This document shows, piece after piece, positions 15,442-25,228 of a stretch of DNA of 64,000 bases. The translations under genes were made by a program, and so were the position numbers. Source of the DNA: FW021-bin31 sp964647485. GTDB taxonomy: Bacteria > Bacteroidota > Bacteroidia > Chitinophagales > Chitinophagaceae. Positions within the stretch are counted from its first letter, which is position 1; each line of letters starts with the position of its first letter. The notes under the pieces are model-generated. The model saw only the letters and a list, made by a program, of their open reading frames with translations, did not search any database and had not been told where the DNA came from. The stretch is from positions 124,001-188,000 of the forward strand of contig CAZYHV010000001.1 of NCBI GenBank assembly GCA_964647485.1. Reading direction: 5' to 3'.

Positions 15442-15660
15442 TCAAAAGTTGTTTGCTCTTTTACCCTTCTTAATAAAGATCCATAAAAGTACCATAATGC
15501 TTCCAATAACAGGAATAAAGATTGAAATTGTTAAAAGAATAAATTTTATGATAGTAGAAACCTGATATTTAAGGATAACAAACAGGGCAAATAGTAGTAG
15601 CGCTACATTCAAAATTACGACATATAAAATAAAATGCTCAGGCAATAATACATCCATCAT
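15442..15660 (-). CDS. Small two-helix membrane protein
   Basis: The product is about 72 residues if translation starts at the ATG at 15660; an earlier ATG at 15681 would overlap the preceding lipoprotein gene by 14 bases, which is also possible. Two hydrophobic helices (YVVILNVALLLFALFVILKY and ISIFIPVIGSIMVLLWIFIK) end in the basic tail KKGKRANNF. The pattern resembles the phospholipase D N-terminal-like membrane domain, a common small-protein type, but the function is unknown. Its position directly after the DUF4302 gene suggests it is the last gene of the SusC/SusD locus. Confidence 0.6.
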   Translation of the reverse strand: MMDVLLPEHFILYVVILNVALLLFALFVILKYQVSTIIKFILLTISIFIPVIGSIMVLLWIFIKKGKRANNF

Positions 15661-15667
15661 CAAAGCG

Positions 15668-17002
15668 TTATTCCAAAACAAACGTCATCACGATATCAGG
15701 ATCATCCACGCTGGCCATTTCCCCATATACGTTGCCATTATCTACATAATAATCAAATTTTACCTTGTTATTCAGTAAAAAATCCTTCAGAGGCTCCATG
15801 ATCTCACTCACATACCCGCCACTAAAATCATCTCTTAGTGTGAAAGTATAAACACCCTCCGCATCAACAGTATAGTCAAATGTAATTTTTGTAGTCCATC
15901 CGGATTCTCCGCCATTTTGACTTTCAAATCCATCCAATTCTAAACGATGGTTAACTACATCCCATTCAAAGTTAAGACGACCGAAGTCAAAACAATAGGG
16001 TAAATATCCACACAAATTATCATGATAGAAATTTAACATATCCGCTCCTTCCTGAGATGTTCCCGGATAGATTTTCATGTAATCTGAAAGCATTCCACTG
16101 TATTTTGTTCCCCAAAGCATATAAAGGGGCAACAGGGGCGCCGGATTATTTTGAAGAACATGTTCATTCCCCGCTTTATCATACAGCGACAGCGTGTTGG
16201 CATCTTTCCATTGCACCGAAACAAAAGTATCTTTATTGAAAACCAGTCCGCCATTCAGGATCGCCATTTGGTCGATGGTGAAAGCAAATTTTTGAGTTTC
16301 CGTGACGATAGAATCATTGGACAGCAGAGCCGTAAAAGTGATCCGTTTTCCTGCACTCATGCTGTTGGTGGTATTGGCCTCCACGGCAACCTTCAAATCT
16401 CCGTTTTCATAATACAGATTGGGATTGTCCACAAAAAACTGCTTGAATTTTTCAATAACGGTTTCATAATCCCCGTTCATGTATTTTGCTTTCTGCTGAG
16501 CGGTGGCTTTCACCAGGGAAAAAGGTTGTCGGTATCGCTTTCCTATGAAAATGATACTGTCCTCCGTGGAATGATCATAAATAAAATCAATATCGCTTTT
16601 AAAGCCAAAACGTTTCTCTCCATTAAAGGCGCCTTCATCCGGGTCATTCAATATTGAAATATAGGTATAAGTGCCAAAGGTCAAAGCCGCCCCCATATCC
16701 TGACGGATACGGAATTCGGATTTTTTATTTTCCGCAGCGCTCTTTGCCGTCAAATCGGCATACATATTTACAAATCCATCTTTATCGAACTGCATATAAA
16801 AGCCATACCCTCCACCCGACGAGGTAGGAAGTGTCCCAATCCAGCCATTATCCGCCCCCGTCAGGGTTGTTTCCACCAGATCAATCTGGTCGGCCATTCT
16901 TTGTTGAGGCAGTTCATCAAATTTCGCTACATACGATTCTTTCTTACAGCCCCACAATGCAACAAAAGCAAGGGGCAACAGGTAGTATAGTATTTTTTTC
17001 AT
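15668..17002 (-). CDS. DUF4302 family lipoprotein
   Basis: The 444-residue protein has a lipoprotein signal peptide with the cysteine in WGCKKES near residue 19. The mature protein has the DUF4302 pattern, starting with RMADQIDLVETTLTGADNGW and the segment SSGGGYGFYMQFDKDGFVNM, followed by further strand-rich blocks to the C-terminal end. Members of this family are surface or periplasmic lipoproteins found in SusC/SusD loci with zinc metallohydrolase lipoproteins, exactly the company here. Their biochemical role is not known; binding of a substrate during uptake is a reasonable guess. It lies 18 bases after the metallohydrolase gene, so it belongs to the same operon. Confidence 0.85.
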   Translation of the reverse strand: MKKILYYLLPLAFVALWGCKKESYVAKFDELPQQRMADQIDLVETTLTGADNGWIGTLPTSSGGGYGFYMQFDKDGFVNMYADLTAKSAAENKKSEFRIRQDMGAALTFGTYTYISILNDPDEGAFNGEKRFGFKSDIDFIYDHSTEDSIIFIGKRYRQPFSLVKATAQQKAKYMNGDYETVIEKFKQFFVDNPNLYYENGDLKVAVEANTTNSMSAGKRITFTALLSNDSIVTETQKFAFTIDQMAILNGGLVFNKDTFVSVQWKDANTLSLYDKAGNEHVLQNNPAPLLPLYMLWGTKYSGMLSDYMKIYPGTSQEGADMLNFYHDNLCGYLPYCFDFGRLNFEWDVVNHRLELDGFESQNGGESGWTTKITFDYTVDAEGVYTFTLRDDFSGGYVSEIMEPLKDFLLNNKVKFDYYVDNGNVYGEMASVDDPDIVMTFVLE

Positions 17003-17020
17003 AATTTTAGTTTTTTGCTG

Positions 17021-18403
17021 CTATAAACTTTCTCCCAACATGCCAAAAATATCATCTGCAGGATCACCTTTTACGTAAAAGCCTCCCGTTTTGGTATAAA
17101 GACTTGCAGGCGCATCTTCCGGCATCCATTTGGCAATAAAGGTGTGGTCTTCCAGGTATTTTTGTAGTGTATTTTCAAAAGTATTGATAAACAAATTCCC
17201 ATTATCAAAGGTAGTTCCATCTGCCTGAGCTACTTTAGTAAACTGTATCTCCCCGGTATCGGTGTCTAGCGTATAAGTAAAACTGTAATCTCCATAATAT
17301 TCATTGCCATTCGTATTGGTAAACTGTGCCCTAACAACGCAAGAAGTAGAAGACTCAAATCGAAATTGAATATAATTTAGCGTATAAATAGAATTAAAGT
17401 CGGAAATGGCTTGCTTCATTGATTCAAATCCATCTATAAATTCCTGCGAAATAGGATAGGTATCATAGAGGCCATCTCGTGGAGTAATTGTAACCGTTTT
17501 ATACAATCCGGCATCAAGCCAGTATCTAAAGGTCGTTGTCGGATCTTTTAAAACATCTTTAATGTAGGTCTGCACTTCCTTCTGCAATTCCCGGAAATCA
17601 ATATTCAAAGAACCATTAAAATATTCTACCACACTACTTTCTTTGTCTCGCAATGCCTGCCGACCCTTTTCGGAACTGGAACTCACAACCCAGGCATCGT
17701 ACCAGGACTGCCCTGCTACCAGCAGGTGAGAAGTGGTTTCTGCAAAATCTTCAATAGGATTCTCACTGGCATAGGCGGTTACATACCCCCATTTATGGGC
17801 TGAATCCAGTTCCGTATCTTTCCAGTTGCCGTTGTAGGTGGATTTGGTAATCTCCTGAAAATCTGCCGGCATGATAAAACGCTGGTTCAGAATATGGGTA
17901 AATTCATGGTGGATGACTTGTAAACGTCCTTTTACATAAGAGGGGGTCAAAGTAAATCCGTTGAGTCCAAACAGATTAATACGTACTCCTCCCGAAGCCG
18001 TTCCGGCATAGCCGACTCCTGAAGCATCATAGGATGTAGAACCATACAACACCCATTCTTTGGGCAGGTTTTCTTTTACAAAATCTTCCCCTGCCACATC
18101 CAGATAGGGATCCACGTAACCATCCAGCACCATCTGCATCGTAGGCTTAACATCTTCTATATCCGGAGGAGATACATTACGATCGGCTTCATGATAATAG
18201 CGGTGATACCGGTAAATAACCCTTGAATTATAGGGATCCAGAAAATGTTTGTCTAACCAGTCATCTAAAGCGGTGTGTGCCACCGGTTCATCAGGATTCA
18301 GCTCCGACATATCTACCGGAGTAAAACTTTCCTTCTTACAGGCGGATAAGAAAGTACCTGCGAAGAAACAAAAGATCGCAAAACGAATAATTTTATTTTT
18401 CAT
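17021..18403 (-). CDS. Substrate import-associated zinc metallohydrolase lipoprotein
   Basis: This protein of about 460 residues carries a lipobox (LSAC, about residue 22) and a zinc-binding HExxH motif in QVIHHEFTHILNQ. A candidate third zinc ligand and stabilising acid lie in the later block ASENPIEDFAETTSHLL. This matches the family of metallohydrolase lipoproteins that occur with TonB-dependent importers in Bacteroidota. It is predicted to be anchored on the outer membrane and to cut a substrate, presumably a peptide or a conjugate, before or during import by the SusC/SusD pair. Two ATGs are possible (18409 and 18403); the second gives the cleaner signal peptide. The gene follows SusD with a gap of about 20 bases. 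Confidence 0.88.
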   Translation of the reverse strand: MKNKIIRFAIFCFFAGTFLSACKKESFTPVDMSELNPDEPVAHTALDDWLDKHFLDPYNSRVIYRYHRYYHEADRNVSPPDIEDVKPTMQMVLDGYVDPYLDVAGEDFVKENLPKEWVLYGSTSYDASGVGYAGTASGGVRINLFGLNGFTLTPSYVKGRLQVIHHEFTHILNQRFIMPADFQEITKSTYNGNWKDTELDSAHKWGYVTAYASENPIEDFAETTSHLLVAGQSWYDAWVVSSSSEKGRQALRDKESSVVEYFNGSLNIDFRELQKEVQTYIKDVLKDPTTTFRYWLDAGLYKTVTITPRDGLYDTYPISQEFIDGFESMKQAISDFNSIYTLNYIQFRFESSTSCVVRAQFTNTNGNEYYGDYSFTYTLDTDTGEIQFTKVAQADGTTFDNGNLFINTFENTLQKYLEDHTFIAKWMPEDAPASLYTKTGGFYVKGDPADDIFGMLGESL

Positions 18404-18426
18404 AATCAATAGTTCTAATTATTTAT

Positions 18427-19893
18427 CTAACGAGGATTCAGGGTTAGTCCGGCTTTCTCGGCTTCCTGTGGTATTTGAAACAATCTTCTTGGATCATCCG
18501 GTTTCAATTCCACAAAGCTCTCTTCTCCGGTAGGACTATACATATTGTGCTTTACAGTTAAATGTCGGCGAACCAAATCCAACCAGCGAATACCTTCCTG
18601 CAGGAAAGCCGCTTTTTTAGCATCCAGTATGGTTCTGATAATTCCTTTTTTAGGATCATCAATGCCATAAAAAGTTTTAATCTTAGCCAGCGTAACGGCA
18701 TCAGATTGCGGATTATAATGATCTATACGTACGCTGTAAAAGGTATTAATATCTTTCAACGCCTTATCAAATTCTCCCAATTCAGCATAAGCTTCCGCCC
18801 GATTCATCAGCGTTTCATCTACCGAAAGGAGAATGACAGGAATATAAGGGTATCCGGTAGAAGAAGTAGCATAGAAAAAATATTCATTCCATTTGTAAGT
18901 GGTATAATGAGGAAGGCCGTAATTAATAATAAAATTAGCCAGCTTCTTCCCGGTTACGTTCGGGTCACTAAACATCTTGACCAGGTTTTCTCCATACCCA
19001 TAACGAGGCGTTGTGTAAAGCCGTTGATAAGTAGAATAATTACTAGCCATCAATAAGGTGGATTTCACATCTGTTTTACTGAAATCAATGTGGAATTGCT
19101 TAAAGCCTTCATCTTTCCACTTGCCGGCAATCGGGCGCAATTTGCTGGCCCAGTTCCCTGAAGGCACTACCGCAGTGGCATGTTTTACCACCTTCTTCCA
19201 CTCTCCTTTAAATAAATAAAACCGGGCGGCAAAAGCATGAGCTGCTGCCTTTGTAAAATGATATTTGGGTACTTTATATTTTGAATCATTCAATAATTTT
19301 ATCCCTTCTTCCAGATCCTTTTCAATATGATCATAGACTTCCTGTACTGTTCCCCGCTTATATTTTGCCAGTAAAACCGTTTCCGGTTCGGTAGGATACG
19401 GAACGCCGGGAGCGCTGTTGTCTCCATCTTTCTCATAAGGCTTGGCAAAGAAAATCGCTAGCATGTGCGCTGCATAAGCTCGAGCCACCAATGCTTCTCC
19501 TTTATAGGGCAGGGCTTCATCTCCAAAATCTCTATCCCGAATTTCTTCCAAGGCCTGGTTAGCGGCAGCAATAGCCTCATAACAACCATTCCAATAATTT
19601 CCAGCCGTATTGGTCGTACTGCCATCATAATCCTGCCAGGTATAATAGGTGGTAAGTACATCATTGACATCGCCGACGCCGGGACCTTTGTCTTCCGAAT
19701 TATCAGAGGCCGCTTCGGTAAAAGTCAAATAATCATAAGTAGGATAAGCAGATCCGGTCAGCTGCGCCAATTTCTTGATATCATCGATTTGGGTACGGTT
19801 GTCCGGAGCCACATCCAAGTAACCTTTTTTACAAGAGCCAAATACCAGGCATGTAACAATAAATAGTAATAGGGGTGTCTTTAGCGATTTCAT
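18427..19893 (-). CDS. susD: SusD/RagB family nutrient-binding outer-membrane lipoprotein
   Basis: This is the substrate-binding lid protein that works with the SusC pore. With the start at ATG 19893 the product has 488 residues and begins MKSLKTPLLLFIVTCLVFGS, with the lipid-bearing cysteine in GSCKKGYLDV. A start further upstream would run into the SusC gene, so I reject it. The early part shows the usual SusD layout (YWNGCYEAIAAANQALEEI), with helical TPR-like pieces (FTKAAAHAFAARFYLFKGEW) and the C-terminal signature AFLQEGIRWLDLVRRHLT. The start codon lies ten bases after the SusC stop. No starch- or glycan-specific feature is visible and no glycoside hydrolase is nearby, so the ligand is probably not a common polysaccharide. 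Confidence 0.93.
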   Translation of the reverse strand: MKSLKTPLLLFIVTCLVFGSCKKGYLDVAPDNRTQIDDIKKLAQLTGSAYPTYDYLTFTEAASDNSEDKGPGVGDVNDVLTTYYTWQDYDGSTTNTAGNYWNGCYEAIAAANQALEEIRDRDFGDEALPYKGEALVARAYAAHMLAIFFAKPYEKDGDNSAPGVPYPTEPETVLLAKYKRGTVQEVYDHIEKDLEEGIKLLNDSKYKVPKYHFTKAAAHAFAARFYLFKGEWKKVVKHATAVVPSGNWASKLRPIAGKWKDEGFKQFHIDFSKTDVKSTLLMASNYSTYQRLYTTPRYGYGENLVKMFSDPNVTGKKLANFIINYGLPHYTTYKWNEYFFYATSSTGYPYIPVILLSVDETLMNRAEAYAELGEFDKALKDINTFYSVRIDHYNPQSDAVTLAKIKTFYGIDDPKKGIIRTILDAKKAAFLQEGIRWLDLVRRHLTVKHNMYSPTGEESFVELKPDDPRRLFQIPQEAEKAGLTLNPR

Positions 19894-19903
19894 AAAATTT
19901 ATT

Positions 19904-22900
19904 TTATAAACCAATTTTAAGAGATAAGGTAACTTGTTTTGGCTGAGGAAGCGCGACTCCACCAGAGGCCATAAACTCAGGGTCTTGACCATTGAGACGT
20001 TTATCTGCATAGAGGGTCCAGATATTATTCGCAGCTACCGTAAAGGAAGCCTGGGTCAATCCCCATCGGGAATATAAAGCTTTGGGTAAGCTATATGACA
20101 ACGTCAGGCTGGACAATTTAATATAATCTCCACTTACCACCCGCTCATCGGAATAATTATACAAATTATAGGGATAAACCGCATCCACATCCCCGCCATT
20201 GTTATCTACTATTTGTTGCTGGCTTACTCCATCCATTAGTGCCGGAACGGTAGTCTTTTTTTCATCTCCCGGCATCAACCATCTGTTTAATACATCTTTT
20301 GTCATGGAACGCATATCCGAATACGTAGCAGCGATATTGGCAGGAAGGCGGAGTACATTACCATAAGAGAACTTTAATAATGCAGTGATAACAAAGTTTT
20401 TATACCGAAAACTATTATAAAATCCACCGGTAGTGATGGGGTCAATGGGCCCCATATACTTTAAGTTATCAATCTTATCACTTTGTAGATTTACATAAGT
20501 AGTGACCGGTTTTTCCACTCCTGTCTTGCCTTCCTCCGGCGTACCAATGTATTTTGGATATCCAAAATAATGATCCAAGCCTGCAAATTCTACCGCAAAA
20601 AGACCTCTTTGAGGATATTCTTTTACCGGAGCTCCATTGGGAGAAACGGCACGCCATATAGAAGGATCTACATCCAATCGGGTAATTTTATTTTTATTAT
20701 GAGCCACATTAAAACGAGCATTCCATACAAAGTCTCGTGTATCTATAACCCGACCGGAAAGCGTCAATTCCATTCCTCTTCCATGCAAAGTAGCATAATT
20801 ACCGGTCTTTTCATATTGACCTCCGATCCCTGAAGTTTTTATTGTACCAATTAAATCATAAATATCTCTGTTATAATAATCAAACATTAGATAAAAACGA
20901 TTTCGCATGAATCCTAATTCTAAACCAATATCCAGGTCTTTTGATTTTTCCCAGGTTAATTGAGAATTTTCAAGACTTGAGATATATGTCAAGGTCTCCT
21001 GATCATTCAGATAAGGTCGCCGAGAGATTTGATTATAAAAAACGGCTGCCGAATTAGTAGCGCTTCCGATATTACCGGTAATTCCGTAGGAAGCACGTAC
21101 CAAAGCCGATGTAACGATATGATTTTTAGGCCAAAAGTTTTCTCTAAAAACATTCCATTTCCCGGCAATATTCCAAGTTGGTAACCATCTGGCCGTTTTA
21201 CTTTTCCCCATCTTATTTGAACCATCATAACGTAGGGAAGGCGTAAGTATATATTTATTATCATAACCATAAGTAGCTTGTATCATATAAGCCAAAAAGC
21301 GATCTGTCCCGGGGCTCATACCAAAATACGGCTTTCCTTCTTCCCCTGCTTCTTTAAAATACATATAATAAGGATTAACTAATCCGCCATTTTCAAATTG
21401 ATACCCTACCCCGTTAAAGAATTCATATTGTCGATCAGAATTACGTGCTTCCATAGCGGCATAAGCCGTTACAGTGTGCACATCATTAAAAGTCTGGTTA
21501 TAATTAAGTTCATGACGGATATAATAACTCTTCAGATTGTTCATATTTACGTTATAGAACCCTCCGCTGGGCAATACCACCATCGGATAGCCATATGCAT
21601 CATCAGGATTGTCATACAAATATTCATTCGAGCCAATCGTTGTTGGATTTTCTGCGGCCTGATAAGCCTGCACCATATTGGAGTTTTCTAATATATAGGT
21701 TTGAGTCTCAGCCTTGACATAACGATAGGATCCTAATATAGAATATTTCAATTCCGGAATAATCTGATATCCAAATTTTCCCTGCACGCTAAAATCAATA
21801 TTATTCAATTTCATGTAATTGGTATTCAATTCATTAATAATATTAAAAGGAGCATAATTTTTTCGAAAATATTCTAAATCTCCATTTTCATCATAAGCCG
21901 TAATCATGCGGCTGGTATTCACGGCATAGTTATAAGGATTAATATCAAATCCTCTCAGATAAGTTCCATATACCGGTTCCGATTGTTGGTCTTGCGTACC
22001 GGGAGCCCGTTGATTTCGGACAGAACCTGTTGTTTTGATTTCTCCGGTAAACTTCGATCCGAGATTAAAGTCAACTTTTACATTCCCGGTATATCTTTGC
22101 ACTTTATTGCCGATGGTTTGACCCGCATCATTTAAAAAAGAGAGAGAAGCATAGGTTGAGAAATTCTTCGTTCCTGAGGTAATACTCAGAGAATGCTTCT
22201 GTTTTAAAGAATTCTTAAAAATAATATCAAACCAATTGGTATTGGCATTAGCATAGCGAGACAGAAATTCATTCATACTGGCCTTATCATTTCGTAATTG
22301 ATAAGTCTTAGTAACCGGATCATAGGTTCCTATTTCCTTGTACATTTTATAAAACACACCTCCATCAGATCCATTTATAATTCCCGGCATTTGGTAATAT
22401 CCCTTATTCACTAACTCCATCATTACCGACATCTGATCGGCGGAGTTTAAGACATCAAAATCTGCATAAGAAGGTTTGATATACCGAGTAAGATTAAGTT
22501 GATAATTTATTCTAGCTTTCCCTTCGGTATTTCTTCCTTTTTTAGTAGTTACTACAACGACCCCATTCATCGCACGAGCTCCATATAGGGCGGTAGCAGC
22601 AGCATCTCTCAGAATAGTAATATCTTCAATATCTTCAGGATCAATGCCCGCAACAGAAGAGCCCAGCAAGGTATTCATATCTCCTGTAGAAAGCGCCTCA
22701 TTGGAAATATTAACGACGTCTTCCTGAATAACTCCATCTATTACCCACAGTGGTTTATTATCTCCAGACAAGGAAGAGGCTCCACGAATACGCAACTTGG
22801 GAGCTGCACCAAACGTACCGGAAACATTCTGCATAGAGACTCCTGCAAACTCACCTTCCAACATCTGAGAGATATTAGACATCCCCGGTCGCTCTATATC

Positions 22901-23623
22901 AGAAGCTTTAAGGGTAGAAGAAGATCCATTAAAAAGTTTTTTATTAATCGTTCGATAACCGGTCACAACAATTTGGCTTAAACCTGTAGATATAGAAGAT
23001 AATATGATAGATAAAGTAGATTTATTTCCAACTTTAATTTCTTTCGGTTTATATCCCAAATATCTCACTTGTATCACTGCATTTTCAGGAATTGTCAAAC
23101 TAAAACTTCCATTATTGTCAGTAGAGGTTCCTATTTGCGAACCTTTTACTTTAATAGACACACCAGCCAATGGTTCTCCTGATGCCGAATCCACAACCGT
23201 TCCGCTCACTTCGTGTTGAGGGAATGGTTTCATATCCTCTGCCGATAATAAAGAGGGAGTTGATCTTTTCTTAACAACAATCGTTTCTCCAACAATTGCA
23301 TAAGTAAGCGGTTGGTTTTTAAAAACTTTGTTTAGAGCACTTTTTAAAGGGGTTTTATGAAAATACACATCTGCTTTAGGGTTGTTCTTTAGCATCGTTG
23401 AATTGTACAGAAATTCATACCCGGTTTGATCTCTGATGACATTAAATACCTTTGACAGGGAAACATTATTTTTTGAATAAGTAATGCTTTGTGCCTCCAC
23501 ATGGGCACTCACCTGAATACAAAATAGTAATAATAATGGCAATGTCAATTTCATAACCAAAAGGATTTTTGAGACAAGACCTTCTTGTTGGATCGAAGAA
23601 CTTCCGTTAAAGTTTATTTTCAT
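19904..23623 (-). CDS. susC: SusC/RagA family TonB-linked outer-membrane importer with STN domain
   Basis: This 1239-residue protein is the TonB-dependent channel of the locus. In order it has a signal peptide (about 1-45), an STN domain (about 48-120, with NVSLSKVFNVIRDQTGYEFL), a carboxypeptidase-regulatory-like domain (about 138-210, VSGTVVDSASGEPLAGVSIK), a plug domain with the SusC-typical blocks GASSLSGDNKPLWVIDGV and ILRDAAATALYGARAMNGVV, and the beta barrel to the C-terminus. The STN domain is the part that contacts a FecR-type anti-sigma factor, and fecR and an ECF sigma gene lie directly upstream on the same strand. This fits substrate-induced self-regulation. A small inverted repeat (CCCGG/CCGGG around 23636-23652) lies about 14 bases before the start codon and may influence translation. 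Confidence 0.95.
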   Translation of the reverse strand: MKINFNGSSSIQQEGLVSKILLVMKLTLPLLLLFCIQVSAHVEAQSITYSKNNVSLSKVFNVIRDQTGYEFLYNSTMLKNNPKADVYFHKTPLKSALNKVFKNQPLTYAIVGETIVVKKRSTPSLLSAEDMKPFPQHEVSGTVVDSASGEPLAGVSIKVKGSQIGTSTDNNGSFSLTIPENAVIQVRYLGYKPKEIKVGNKSTLSIILSSISTGLSQIVVTGYRTINKKLFNGSSSTLKASDIERPGMSNISQMLEGEFAGVSMQNVSGTFGAAPKLRIRGASSLSGDNKPLWVIDGVIQEDVVNISNEALSTGDMNTLLGSSVAGIDPEDIEDITILRDAAATALYGARAMNGVVVVTTKKGRNTEGKARINYQLNLTRYIKPSYADFDVLNSADQMSVMMELVNKGYYQMPGIINGSDGGVFYKMYKEIGTYDPVTKTYQLRNDKASMNEFLSRYANANTNWFDIIFKNSLKQKHSLSITSGTKNFSTYASLSFLNDAGQTIGNKVQRYTGNVKVDFNLGSKFTGEIKTTGSVRNQRAPGTQDQQSEPVYGTYLRGFDINPYNYAVNTSRMITAYDENGDLEYFRKNYAPFNIINELNTNYMKLNNIDFSVQGKFGYQIIPELKYSILGSYRYVKAETQTYILENSNMVQAYQAAENPTTIGSNEYLYDNPDDAYGYPMVVLPSGGFYNVNMNNLKSYYIRHELNYNQTFNDVHTVTAYAAMEARNSDRQYEFFNGVGYQFENGGLVNPYYMYFKEAGEEGKPYFGMSPGTDRFLAYMIQATYGYDNKYILTPSLRYDGSNKMGKSKTARWLPTWNIAGKWNVFRENFWPKNHIVTSALVRASYGITGNIGSATNSAAVFYNQISRRPYLNDQETLTYISSLENSQLTWEKSKDLDIGLELGFMRNRFYLMFDYYNRDIYDLIGTIKTSGIGGQYEKTGNYATLHGRGMELTLSGRVIDTRDFVWNARFNVAHNKNKITRLDVDPSIWRAVSPNGAPVKEYPQRGLFAVEFAGLDHYFGYPKYIGTPEEGKTGVEKPVTTYVNLQSDKIDNLKYMGPIDPITTGGFYNSFRYKNFVITALLKFSYGNVLRLPANIAATYSDMRSMTKDVLNRWLMPGDEKKTTVPALMDGVSQQQIVDNNGGDVDAVYPYNLYNYSDERVVSGDYIKLSSLTLSYSLPKALYSRWGLTQASFTVAANNIWTLYADKRLNGQDPEFMASGGVALPQPKQVTLSLKIGL

Positions 23624-23708
23624 AACTTTGCTTTATCCCGGATATTCCCGGGTAGGTTTAAAATATTGATAGACTTGCTTTTATAGCAATCTTTCTTTTT
23701 ATGCCACA

Positions 23709-23755
23709 CCGTTCGATATTCTTCAGTTTAGCGACTCCATTAGACTATCGAACGG
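23709..23755. promoter_or_regulatory. Perfect 10-bp inverted repeat between fecR and susC
   Basis: CCGTTCGATA (23709-23718) and TATCGAACGG (23746-23755) are perfect inverted repeats with 27 bases between them. On the plus strand the second arm is followed by a T run; on the minus strand, the direction of the genes, the following sequence has no T run. It may be an attenuator or operator that separates expression of fecR from that of susC. Confidence 0.45.
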
Positions 23756-23760
23756 CTTTT

Positions 23761-24924
23761 TTAATCTTTTACTGTGATCACTTTCCCTTCTATTTTAAAA
23801 TCTATAGTACCTGTTAGTTCCATTCTTTTCAAGAGAGCTCCCACATCTTTGTATCGGGAGATCACACCACTGAAATTTTTATTCTTCAAATCTTGAGCTT
23901 CATACTTGGTTTTCACATTATACCATCTGGAAATCTTCTTCATAATTTCCTGTATATTGGTATTATTAAAATAGAACATTGCATTTTTCCATGCCAGTAT
24001 CTGTTTCACATTAACCTTTTTCACTACCAATTTCTTTTCCCGCTTATTGAGTACGGCCTGTTCTCCGGGAGCTAATAACTTGGTTTTGCTATTTTTGACC
24101 ACTTTTATGGCTCCTGATGCCAGAGTAGTGGACACTGTATTTTCTTCCGGATAAGCCTCTACATTAAAATGGGTTCCCAATACTTTTATTTCCATTCCTT
24201 CTGCCTCTACTACAAAGGGATGATCTTCATTCTGAGCCACTTCAAAATATCCCTCTCCTGTAAGGTTTACCCCGCGTTTGTTTCCATTGAATTTTACCGG
24301 ATAATGCAAGGAACTACCAGCATTAAGCCATACTTTCGTTCCATCGCTCAAGGTTATTCTATATTCTCCCCCATAAGGAGTAGTAATGGTGTTATAGGTT
24401 ATCTTTAGGTTACTATCTTTCTCAGAATCATAGACTAAGGATCCACTATCTATATTAATCTTAACAAAGCTTTGCTGCGTTAACTTCCCCTGGGAGTTAC
24501 TATCCAGTTTGACTTTTTGTCCATTTCCCAAAGTAAGCACTGCTTTCTGTCCTCCCGGATGGATTTCTTCTTTTATTTTCTTTTGAACGATAGTTTCCTT
24601 TTCCTTGGATTGGCTATTCTGTTGTTGAATCAAATAGAATCCACTCCCTAACAAAACAAGGATAACAATAGCAGCTGCTGCTCCTCTGATATAAAGAGTA
24701 ATGATTCCTACTTTTTTCCCTCCTTCAGGCAATGCCTTTTCTTTTTTTATATTTTCTCTTATTTCCTGCTTCAACCGTTCTCTCTCTTCTTTTTCCAATA
24801 GATCTTCTGTTCCCGATTCTACCTCAAAAAGATCATAATAGGCTTCAATAAACCTTTTCTCCTCTTTCGTAGCTGTTCCCAACCGATATTTTTTTAAGAG
24901 TTGTATAAAATCTTTCTTATTCAT
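23761..24924 (-). CDS. FecR family anti-sigma factor
   Basis: This 387-residue inner-membrane protein relays a signal from the SusC importer to the ECF sigma factor. Residues 1-75 form the cytoplasmic sigma-binding part (FIQLLKKYRLGTATKEEKRF). One membrane helix follows at about 80-103. The periplasmic FecR domain is at about 175-270 (TTPYGGEYRITLSDGTKVWL and NAGSSLHYPVKF), and the C-terminal DUF4974 domain at about 320-387 resembles an STN fold (NIQEIMKKISRWYNVKTKYE). This is the standard Bacteroidota FecR layout. It lies downstream of the sigma gene with a 304-base gap and upstream of susC. Confidence 0.93.
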   Translation of the reverse strand: MNKKDFIQLLKKYRLGTATKEEKRFIEAYYDLFEVESGTEDLLEKEERERLKQEIRENIKKEKALPEGGKKVGIITLYIRGAAAAIVILVLLGSGFYLIQQQNSQSKEKETIVQKKIKEEIHPGGQKAVLTLGNGQKVKLDSNSQGKLTQQSFVKINIDSGSLVYDSEKDSNLKITYNTITTPYGGEYRITLSDGTKVWLNAGSSLHYPVKFNGNKRGVNLTGEGYFEVAQNEDHPFVVEAEGMEIKVLGTHFNVEAYPEENTVSTTLASGAIKVVKNSKTKLLAPGEQAVLNKREKKLVVKKVNVKQILAWKNAMFYFNNTNIQEIMKKISRWYNVKTKYEAQDLKNKNFSGVISRYKDVGALLKRMELTGTIDFKIEGKVITVKD

Positions 24925-25228
24925 GAGTAGTTTTACTGCCTTTATACTATTAGGACAGTTGAAAAGAAGAAAGTCCCAAATGAAAATTCTTTTATTCTAA
25001 TAACGATGATACAGAAGGGCGGGTTAAATAAATATATCAAGCAGATCTATCTATATCTATATTTTAAGTAAAATCGTAATGGAGAGATTAAAAGGCTACC
25101 CCAGGTATAATTTATTTGATAGAACGATGATACTCCTGTTTGGTTTCAAAGAGCAATCTCTCTTTACTCTACTTGCAAAACAAAACTCAGCTTTTTATTA
25201 ATGTTTTCTTTACAATATCGGTAAATCA
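24925..25228. other. Gap between fecR and the ECF sigma gene; no gene seen
   Basis: The 304 bases are A/T rich. I found no open frame with a convincing start, no strong terminator and no recognisable -7 box. A gap of this size between sigma and anti-sigma genes is larger than usual and probably holds the fecR promoter, perhaps one read by the ECF sigma itself. Confidence 0.4.

Noticed and set aside
16151..16657. 168-codon plus-strand frame opposite the DUF4302 gene
   Set aside because: Antisense shadow of a clear lipoprotein gene, with no recognisable domain.
18427..20010. Longer SusD start at 20010
   Set aside because: It would overlap the end of the SusC gene by more than 100 bases and would hide the lipoprotein signal peptide; ATG 19893 fits.
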